Origin: Lachnospiraceae bacterium
GTDB taxonomy: Bacteria > Bacillota > Clostridia > Lachnospirales > Lachnospiraceae
Assembly: GCA_016281605.1 (NCBI GenBank)
Contig: JAEEJA010000018.1
Coordinates: 1-35,811, forward strand
Reading direction: 5' to 3'
DNA: 35,811 nt
Numbering within the stretch: position 1 is the first letter of the stretch; every line of letters starts with the position of its first letter. The notes beneath the pieces are model-generated. The model had not been told where the DNA came from. It saw only the letters and a list, made by a program, of their open reading frames with translations, and did not search any database. Positions 14,940 through 20,941 of this stretch are shown here, piece after piece. The position numbers were made by a program, and so were the translations under genes.

Positions 14940-16451
14940 ATGAATAAAAAAAGATTATTTGCAGGAGTTCTGTATCTGATAGCTGCACTGGCAGTTGTTG
15001 CCATTATTTTGTTTGCTGTTATTTACTCATCCAATAATCTTGGTAATACCGATAAGATTACTAAGGGGATTACCATAGGCGGTATAGATGTTAGTAATAT
15101 GACAGTTGCACAAGCACAAACTGTTGTAGGGGACTATGTAAAGAATGTTTCCGAAAAGAGTGTAACAGTTGATGTTAATGGAAATACTGTTGTAGCTACA
15201 TTTGGAGCCGTAGGTTTTACTTATACAAATGAGGATTATGAGAAAAAGGCTTTGATGGTAGGTAAAAGCGGTAATTATTTTGAGAGGATTTCTGAAATTA
15301 CGAAAGCATCGAAGGGTGATATTAATTACGATTTAAAATTCTCCATAGATGAAGTAAAGCTGAAAAGATTTATACGCAAGAACTGTCGCAAATATAATGT
15401 AGAAGTTAAGAATTCCCGTCTGAAACTTAAGAATGGAGTTCTTAAGGCAACTAAAGAAAAGACCGGACTTAAGCTGGATGTAACTGCGACAATGGATACT
15501 CTTATTAAAAAACTTAAAGAAGAGCTTTACAAGACCGAAGATGTAAGTGTTACTGCAGTTTGTAAGGTAACAGAGCCTGAGTACACGAAGGAACAGCTTA
15601 GTGAATGTACAGATCTTTTGGGTGAGTATTCTACAAATTACGGAACATCCACAGCTGAAAGAGCAACCAATGTCGAGCTTGCAGCAAAGAGGATAAATGG
15701 TTTTGAACTTTATCCCGGTGAGACATTTTCTACTGCAAAAACCATAAAAGACAGAACTGAAGCCAATGGTTATAAGCAGGCTGCAGAGTACTCTAACGGA
15801 AAAGTAGTTGATGGTATCGGTGGAGGTGTATGTCAGGTTGCAACAACTCTTTACAATGCAGTTATTAATGCTGAGTTAGAGATAGTTGAGAGAAAGCCGC
15901 ACCAGATGGTGGTTTCTTATGTGCCACTTGCAAGAGATGCAGCCATAGCAGGTGATTATCAGGATTTCAAGTTTAAAAACAATCTTGATTATCCGGTTTA
16001 TATCGCCGCAACAGCCGGAGGAGGGTATCTTAACTTTAAGATATTCGGACATGAAACCAGATCGCCTGAAAGGACTATCAGCTTTGAACCGGAAACAATA
16101 GAAACTATACAGCCGGGAGAGAGTGTTATAGAAGAAGATCCGACAAAAGATGCTTCCTACAGGGAAGTTACACAGACAGCTCACATAGGTTATAAAGCTA
16201 AACTTTGGAAGATTATATATGAAAATGGAGTAGAAGTTGAAAGGGTCGAGGTTAATACCAGCAATTACAATGCTGTTCCTGAGTATGTAACAGTTGGAAA
16301 GCAGACTTCGACTACATCTCCAAGTCCATCTCCGAAGCAGGGAGATAAAGCTTCTGCTAGTCCGGAAGCGAGCACAAGTCCTAATAGTACAGCGACTGCA
16401 ACTCCTACACCTGCTACCCAGACAGCTACACCTACTCCTGCTCAGGAGTAG
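14940..16451 (+). CDS. VanW-family envelope protein with peptidoglycan-binding-like domain
   Basis: A 503-residue membrane-anchored protein. Residues ~8-31 form an uncleaved signal anchor. Residues ~40-205 look like the four-helix peptidoglycan-binding domain usually preceding VanW (TKGITIGGIDVSNMTVAQAQ). The VanW domain spans ~225-370 (TSTAERATNVELAAKRINGFELYPGE in part, GGGVCQVATTLYNAV, PHQMVVSYVP). A G5-like strand region follows (~405-455), then a low-complexity Ser/Thr/Pro tail (SPSPSPK, TATPTPATQTATP) as in wall-spanning proteins. VanW is named from vancomycin-resistance clusters but its reaction is not known, and no other van gene is here, so resistance should not be inferred. The start is supported by AAAAGGA about ten bases upstream and by the signal anchor. 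Confidence 0.88.
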   Translation: MNKKRLFAGVLYLIAALAVVAIILFAVIYSSNNLGNTDKITKGITIGGIDVSNMTVAQAQTVVGDYVKNVSEKSVTVDVNGNTVVATFGAVGFTYTNEDYEKKALMVGKSGNYFERISEITKASKGDINYDLKFSIDEVKLKRFIRKNCRKYNVEVKNSRLKLKNGVLKATKEKTGLKLDVTATMDTLIKKLKEELYKTEDVSVTAVCKVTEPEYTKEQLSECTDLLGEYSTNYGTSTAERATNVELAAKRINGFELYPGETFSTAKTIKDRTEANGYKQAAEYSNGKVVDGIGGGVCQVATTLYNAVINAELEIVERKPHQMVVSYVPLARDAAIAGDYQDFKFKNNLDYPVYIAATAGGGYLNFKIFGHETRSPERTISFEPETIETIQPGESVIEEDPTKDASYREVTQTAHIGYKAKLWKIIYENGVEVERVEVNTSNYNAVPEYVTVGKQTSTTSPSPSPKQGDKASASPEASTSPNSTATATPTPATQTATPTPAQE

Positions 16452-16536
16452 AGCGTTACGGAGCATACTACACAATAGATTATGGCTAAGTATTAAAGTA
16501 TAGCAATGAACTTAAAGATAAGGTGTTACTGAGTAC

Positions 16537-16559
16537 AAGACTCGCAAGCGAGTCTTGAC
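16537..16559 (+). repeat. Right-end remnant of the structured repeat
   Basis: AAGACTCGC-AA-GCGAGTCTT (a 9-bp hairpin; 16537-16556) followed by GAC is the right end of the element seen in copies A (152-173) and B. No other part of the element precedes it. It ends 19 bases before the ATG of the AIRS C-domain gene, replacing what should be its upstream region. Confidence 0.75.
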
Positions 16560-16578
16560 TATAAAAAAACATAGAAAA

Positions 16579-17097
16579 ATGAAACATGAAACTATCATTT
16601 ATGCAGGCTACACAGGTTTAGCTGCTGTAAAAAAGCATATAGAAAATGACTGGGAAAAACTTAGTAAAACACTACCGGAAAGGCTTATAAAAAAAGCATC
16701 CAATGATTGTGAAAGGCTTCTGAATAAGGATTTTACATTTGTTTTAGGAGTTACTTACAAAGCTTCATACATTCATAGGTTACAGGACGAAGGAGTTTAT
16801 AAAGCCTTGTGGAAGCTGGGAGAGAGCTTGAATTCCGGATTTAAGGTGTATCTTAAAAGTATTCCGATTACTCAGGAAATAATAGAAATCAACGAGTATT
16901 ATGGGTTAAACCCATATCTTGAAGATTCAACAGGTGATGTGCTTATATTAACAAGTGAACCTGTTTACTTAAGAGATATGTTCAGAAGACAGGGTATTCC
17001 TTCGGAAATACTTGGGTATATTACAGATGAAAACGCCAGAGTAATAGTGGATGGAGAGCAAGAAAAAAATCTCGGAACATTTGCAATTAAAGAGTGA
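16579..17097 (+). CDS. Lone C-terminal domain of an AIR-synthase-related protein
   Basis: A 172-residue product that corresponds only to the C-terminal half of PurM/HypE-like AIR-synthase-related proteins (ALWKLGESLNSGFKVYLKSIP, ITQEIIEINEYYGLNPY, GDVLILTSEP, ILGYITDENARVIVDG). The N-terminal ATP-binding domain, about 150 residues with glycine- and aspartate-rich motifs, is absent both here and in the 130 bases upstream. Full-length relatives occur in Lachnospiraceae. Without that half the protein should not bind ATP in the normal way; it is a truncated remnant or a specialised single domain. The start ATG 16579 has no good ribosome binding site, and a repeat-element right end sits just upstream. 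It precedes the Lrp-aminotransferase pair. Confidence 0.65.
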   Translation: MKHETIIYAGYTGLAAVKKHIENDWEKLSKTLPERLIKKASNDCERLLNKDFTFVLGVTYKASYIHRLQDEGVYKALWKLGESLNSGFKVYLKSIPITQEIIEINEYYGLNPYLEDSTGDVLILTSEPVYLRDMFRRQGIPSEILGYITDENARVIVDGEQEKNLGTFAIKE

Positions 17098-17176
17098 AAG
17101 AAGTTCTCTTAGTATATTTTTACAATGGAAATGAATCTATTTTTTACAACAAACTTTCTAGAAACGGAGGTTAATT

Positions 17177-17662
17177 ATGAAAAAACAAATACTTGATATC
17201 ATCAGTTCTAACAGTCGTATTCCTACAGATGACATATCAGCTATGCTTAATGCTGATAAGGAAACTGTAGAAAAAGAGATTAAGTGTATGGAGGATGCGA
17301 AGGTCATATGTGGATATCCGACGCTTATCAATTGGGATAATACAGATTGCGAAAAAGTAACAGCTCTTATAGAGATCAAAGTAACACCACAGCGTGATAT
17401 GGGCTTTAATAAAGTTGCGGAGCGCATATATAAGTTTGAAGAGGTAGAGAGTGTTTACCTTATGTCGGGCGGATTTGATCTTACTGTTATCATAGAGGGA
17501 AAGAGCATGAAAGAGGTTTCAAGGTTTGTTACCGAGAAGCTTTCGACTCTTGAGTATGTTACATCTACAGCTACATATTTCGTTCTAAAGAAGTATAAGG
17601 AGCATGGAATAATAATGACAGATGAAAAGGAAAAACAGGAAAGGATGTTGATTACACCATGA
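17177..17662 (+). CDS. Lrp/AsnC-family transcriptional regulator
   Basis: A 161-residue regulator with the Lrp layout: an N-terminal winged helix-turn-helix (residues ~1-55, ILDIISSNSRIPTDDISAML) and a RAM ligand-binding/oligomerisation domain (~65-145, TALIEIKVTPQRDMGFNKVA, VYLMSGGFDLTVIIEG). The family senses amino acids. A CGGAGG site lies seven bases before ATG. Its last codons overlap the aminotransferase start by four bases (ATGA), so the two are translationally coupled. This strongly suggests that it controls, and senses the substrate or product of, that enzyme. Confidence 0.92.
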   Translation: MKKQILDIISSNSRIPTDDISAMLNADKETVEKEIKCMEDAKVICGYPTLINWDNTDCEKVTALIEIKVTPQRDMGFNKVAERIYKFEEVESVYLMSGGFDLTVIIEGKSMKEVSRFVTEKLSTLEYVTSTATYFVLKKYKEHGIIMTDEKEKQERMLITP

Positions 17663-18822
17663 GAAATCCACTTTCAAAAAAGGTAGAGCCTATAAAACCA
17701 TCAGGCATAAGAAAGTTTTTTGATATTGTAAGCGAGATGGATGATGCCATTTCTTTAGGTGTTGGTGAGCCTGATTTTGATACTCCTTGGCATATAAGGG
17801 AAGAGGGCATATATTCACTTGAACAAGGAAAGACTTTCTATACTTCTAACTCAGGTTTAAAGGAATTAAAGCTGGAGATATGTGCATATCTCGGAAGAAG
17901 ATTTGGACTTCAGTATGAGTTTAATGATGAAGTATTTATTACAGTTGGAGGAAGCGAGGCAATCGACCTTGCACTTCGTGCTATGTTAGACGAAGGTGAT
18001 GAGGTGCTTTTGCCACAGCCGAGTTATGTTTCTTACGAACCGTGTATCACGTTGGCTGACGGTGTTCCTGTGATTATCGAGCTCAAGGAGGAGGATGAGT
18101 TTAAGCTTACTCCTAAGCAGGTTCTCGATGCTCTGACAGATAAGACTAAGATTCTTATCATGCCATTTCCTAACAATCCAACCGGAGCTATCATGACAAA
18201 GGATGAGTTAGAAGAAATAGCTAAAATATGTGTCGAAAAAGATATTTTTGTTATATCTGATGAGATTTACTCTGAGTTAACTTATAACTCAAATCATGTA
18301 TCTATCGCATCTCTTCCGGGTATGAAAGAGAGAACTATAGTGATTAACGGCTTTTCAAAGTCCTACGCAATGACAGGTTGGAGACTTGGATACGCATGCG
18401 GACCGGCTATAATCATAGATCAGATGTTAAAGATTCATCAATTCGCAATCATGTGTGCGCCTACAACTAGTCAGTATGCAGCTGTAGAAGCTCTTAGAAA
18501 TGGAGATGAAGATGTAGACAAGATGAGGACTGCATATAATCAGAGAAGAAATTATCTGATGAGCGAATTTAAGAAGATAGGCTTGGATTGCTTCGAGCCA
18601 TTCGGTGCATTTTACGTATTTCCCAGTATCAAAAAGTTTGGCATGACTTCGGATGAATTTGCAACAAGATTGCTTATGCAAGAAAAGCTGGCAGTGGTAC
18701 CGGGAACAGCATTCGGAGCTTGTGGCGAAGGTTTTTTACGTATCTCATATGCATATTCATTAGATGATTTAAAGAAAGCATTGAAGCTTTTGAAGCATTT
18801 TATAGATTCCCTGGAAAAGTAA
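17659..18822 (+). CDS. PLP-dependent class I/II aminotransferase
   Basis: A 387-residue fold-type I aminotransferase of the aspartate/aromatic branch. Visible features are LGVGEPDFDTPWHIRE near the start, the glycine-rich TVGGSEAIDLALRA, the PNNPTGA motif, SDEIYSEL (Asp that contacts the pyridine nitrogen), and the Schiff-base lysine in INGFSKSYAMTGWRLGY. The C-terminal FLRISYAYS carries the substrate-carboxylate Arg. It transfers amino groups between an amino acid and a keto acid; aromatic amino acid, alanine or aspartate are all possible. It starts inside the end of the Lrp gene (ATGA overlap). Confidence 0.93.
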   Translation: MRNPLSKKVEPIKPSGIRKFFDIVSEMDDAISLGVGEPDFDTPWHIREEGIYSLEQGKTFYTSNSGLKELKLEICAYLGRRFGLQYEFNDEVFITVGGSEAIDLALRAMLDEGDEVLLPQPSYVSYEPCITLADGVPVIIELKEEDEFKLTPKQVLDALTDKTKILIMPFPNNPTGAIMTKDELEEIAKICVEKDIFVISDEIYSELTYNSNHVSIASLPGMKERTIVINGFSKSYAMTGWRLGYACGPAIIIDQMLKIHQFAIMCAPTTSQYAAVEALRNGDEDVDKMRTAYNQRRNYLMSEFKKIGLDCFEPFGAFYVFPSIKKFGMTSDEFATRLLMQEKLAVVPGTAFGACGEGFLRISYAYSLDDLKKALKLLKHFIDSLEK

Positions 18823-18900
18823 AAAAGCAAGTCTTTATATTAAGTCAGGGTTTAAGCACCACAACCAATTTCATTATTTTACTCCGGAAAGGAAGAAAAA

Positions 18901-19401
18901 ATGCTCAATATAGTTCTATTAGAACCGGAAATGCCTGCAAATACAGGTAATATAGGTAGAACCTGTTGCGCAACCGGGTCCAGACTTCATCTTATCGAAC
19001 CTCTGGGTTTTAAGATAAATGATAAGATGCTTAAGAGAGCAGGGCTGGATTATTGGGAAAGGCTTGATGTGCATAAATATGACTGCTATGAAGACTTTCT
19101 TGAGAAGAATCCTGAAGCCATCGGTAATACATATTTTGCAACCACAAAGGGAAAGCATATATATTCTGAAGCTCACTTTGATGCTAATTCTTTCATTATG
19201 TTTGGCAAAGAGAGTGCAGGAATTCCTGAGGAAATACTTGTTGAGTATCCTCAGAATTGCATTAGGATTCCGATGAATAACGATATAAGGTCACTTAACC
19301 TCTCTAATTCCGTCTCCATAGTGCTTTACGAAGCTTTGAGACAGAATGGATTTGCAGGGATGCAGACCGAGGGAGAACTTCACAGATTGAAGTGGCAGTA
19401 A
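18901..19401 (+). CDS. trmL: tRNA (cytidine/uridine-34-2'-O)-methyltransferase TrmL
   Basis: A 166-residue SPOUT (knotted) methyltransferase that 2'-O-methylates the wobble base of leucine tRNAs. It shows the full TrmL set: LNIVLLEPEMPANTGNIGRTC at the N-terminus, GLDYWERLDV in the middle, FGKESAGIPEEIL and IRIPMNNDIRSLNLSNSVSI forming the SAM-binding knot. Length equals that of characterised TrmL. GGAAAGGAAG lies shortly before ATG. It is the last gene before a bidirectional terminator facing pfkA. Confidence 0.93.
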   Translation: MLNIVLLEPEMPANTGNIGRTCCATGSRLHLIEPLGFKINDKMLKRAGLDYWERLDVHKYDCYEDFLEKNPEAIGNTYFATTKGKHIYSEAHFDANSFIMFGKESAGIPEEILVEYPQNCIRIPMNNDIRSLNLSNSVSIVLYEALRQNGFAGMQTEGELHRLKWQ

Positions 19402-19411
19402 TAAAAATCGC

Positions 19412-19478
19412 ACCCTACTTTTGTCACGAGTCGTCGGTCAGCTCTGCTGACAGCTTCATTTCGGCGGTTTCGCGATAA
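19412..19478. repeat. Short palindromic intergenic sequence of unknown type
   Basis: Between trmL and the terminator lies a segment beginning AAATCGC and ending GCGATAAAA, near-inverted ends, that encloses hairpin GTCAGC-TCT-GCTGAC. Its base composition is richer in G+C than the surroundings. It may be another small repeat family; I see no second copy in this window. Confidence 0.35.
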
Positions 19479-19519
19479 AAAGGCTATACACTAAGTTAAA
19501 AGTGTATAGCCATTTTTTT
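19477..19519. terminator. Bidirectional terminator between trmL and pfkA
   Basis: GGCTATACACT (19482-19492) / AGTGTATAGCC (19501-19511) form an 11-bp stem flanked by AAAAA on the left and ATTTTTTT on the right, so it serves both convergent genes. Confidence 0.9.
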
Positions 19520-19571
19520 ATAATCTTTACTAAAGGTCGGATTTGAATCAGTTAGAAATCTATCTGATTGC

Positions 19572-20555
19572 TTATGAAGGTCTGCTTGCAAGCTCGAGTG
19601 CAACTTCATAATCAAAATCATCGATAGTCTTAGTCATACTGAAAGCTTCCATGATATCCACATCATAAACCTTACCATTCTTAAAACCGACAAGACGATT
19701 TTTCTTTCCTTCATCAATTATCTTTACAGCATATCCACCCATAATAGATGCGTAAACTCTGTCTCTTGCTGTAGGTGTTCCACCACGCTGTACGTGTCCA
19801 AGGATGGTAGCACGTGTTTCAATACCGGTAGCATTTTCAATCATCTCTGCCAGCTCTGAAGAATGACCTACACCCTCTGCATTTACTATAATCTGATGAG
19901 TCTTTCCAACTTCTTTGTTTTTCTTGATTTGATCTATAAGTTTAACATAATCATAATCAAACTTTTCCGGTAAAAGAATCTGCTCAGCACCGTTTGCTAT
20001 ACCACACCAAAGGGCTATATAACCTGCTGATCTACCCATAACCTCTACAACACTGCATCTATCATGTGAATTAGAGGTTTCGCGAAGCTTATCGATAGCT
20101 TCCATAGCAGTGTTTACAGCAGTATCAAAACCGATAGTGTACTCTGTATAAGCTATATCAAGATCAATTGTTCCCGGAAGTCCTATAATATTAACACCGA
20201 ATTTAGAAAGATTTTTAGCTCCTGTAAATGAGCCGTCGCCTCCAATAACAACAAGGTGTTCTATACCAATTTCCTTACATATTTTAGCCGCTTTCATCTT
20301 TCCTTCCATAGGACGGAATTCTGAACTTCTTGCGGTAAAGAGAAATGTACCGCCATGCTGTATCTTTTCTGAAACATCCTCAAATGAAAGTTTCTTTATC
20401 TCGTGATTGAGTATGCCATTGTAACCATGTACAATTCCATATACTTCATAACCTCTTGAAAGACCTGATCTGACTACAGCTCTAATGGCTGCATTCATAC
20501 CCGGTGCATCTCCTCCGCTTGTAAGTATGGCAATTTTTCCTTTAGAATTGCTCAT
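19572..20555 (-). CDS. pfkA: ATP-dependent 6-phosphofructokinase
   Basis: A 327-residue glycolytic enzyme making fructose 1,6-bisphosphate. TSGGDAPGMNAAIRAVV and GGDGSFTGA (residues 105-113) form the nucleotide site; Gly in GGDGS and in LPGTID indicates ATP rather than pyrophosphate as donor. The active-site string reads GTIDLDIA, with catalytic Asp131 and Leu132 where most family members have Asn (TIDND). VEVMGRSAGYIAL replaces the common MGR-Y/H-C/A-G-D/Y form. The start is chosen at 20555, with GGAGG nine bases upstream; an earlier in-frame ATG at 20591 would extend past that site. It converges with trmL and is divergent from the PadR operon. Confidence 0.93.
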   Translation of the reverse strand: MSNSKGKIAILTSGGDAPGMNAAIRAVVRSGLSRGYEVYGIVHGYNGILNHEIKKLSFEDVSEKIQHGGTFLFTARSSEFRPMEGKMKAAKICKEIGIEHLVVIGGDGSFTGAKNLSKFGVNIIGLPGTIDLDIAYTEYTIGFDTAVNTAMEAIDKLRETSNSHDRCSVVEVMGRSAGYIALWCGIANGAEQILLPEKFDYDYVKLIDQIKKNKEVGKTHQIIVNAEGVGHSSELAEMIENATGIETRATILGHVQRGGTPTARDRVYASIMGGYAVKIIDEGKKNRLVGFKNGKVYDVDIMEAFSMTKTIDDFDYEVALELASRPS

Positions 20556-20751
20556 TTTTATAGTCCTCCGATCTGCCGTGGTTTTACTCACGACATTTAG
20601 TTCATAAAATTATCTCATCTATTTTACATGGCTAAGAACAGAATTTCAATAGAAAATAAAAAAAAAATCACATTAAAAATAAAAACAATATTAATTTTTT
20701 GTTAAATATACATATCTAATAAAAAAAAAGATGATTTTTTCTGTCAAGTAT

Positions 20752-20759
20752 GATATAAT
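20752..20759 (+). promoter_or_regulatory. Extended -10 promoter for the PadR operon
   Basis: TG-A-TATAAT is a strong extended -10 element; the -35 region is poor (ATGATT at 17 bases). Transcription would begin near 20766, giving a leader of about 175 bases before the PadR start codon. Confidence 0.6.
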
Positions 20760-20760
20760 T

Positions 20761-20941
20761 CCGTTAGCTAACTGAACATGTTTTTACTGCAAAGCTTATT
20801 AATAGGCGTGCGTTAACGGTAACATGGCGTATAGTTTGCTTTTAGGGTCATATCGCGAGTGATCCTCGGAGCAAAAAAGTCTGCAGGATAGGCGGACTAG
20901 TTTAGGGTATTGGATATCATTGGAGTAAAGGGGATGAGTTT
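20761..20941 (+). promoter_or_regulatory. Highly structured 5' leader of the PadR operon
   Basis: The leader can form CCGTTA (20761) with TAACGG (20814-20819), then a long hairpin TTTGCT (20835-20840)-AGGGTCAT (20844-20851)-loop-GTGATCCT (20859-20866)-AGCAAA (20870-20875), then AGTCTGC (20878-20884) / GCGGACT (20892-20898) with a 7-base loop. There is no U-run terminator before the start codon, so control, if any, would act on translation or stability. I do not recognise a known riboswitch class. Confidence 0.5.

Noticed and set aside
14940-16451. Vancomycin-resistance cluster
   Set aside because: Only a VanW-domain protein is present; no vanH, vanA/B-type ligase, vanX, or linked VanRS. VanW proteins are common in susceptible clostridia.
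15876-16475. A 199-codon minus-strand open frame opposite the VanW gene
   Set aside because: Arg/Ser/Cys-rich low-complexity composition caused by the antisense of the Ser/Thr/Pro tail; no initiation signals.
20785-20830. A GCAAAGC string followed by GGC in the PadR leader, reminiscent of the GEMM-I cyclic-di-GMP riboswitch
   Set aside because: The required CACGCACAGGGCAAACC part, the tetraloop-receptor helices and the 3' GGTTACCG-like strand are missing.
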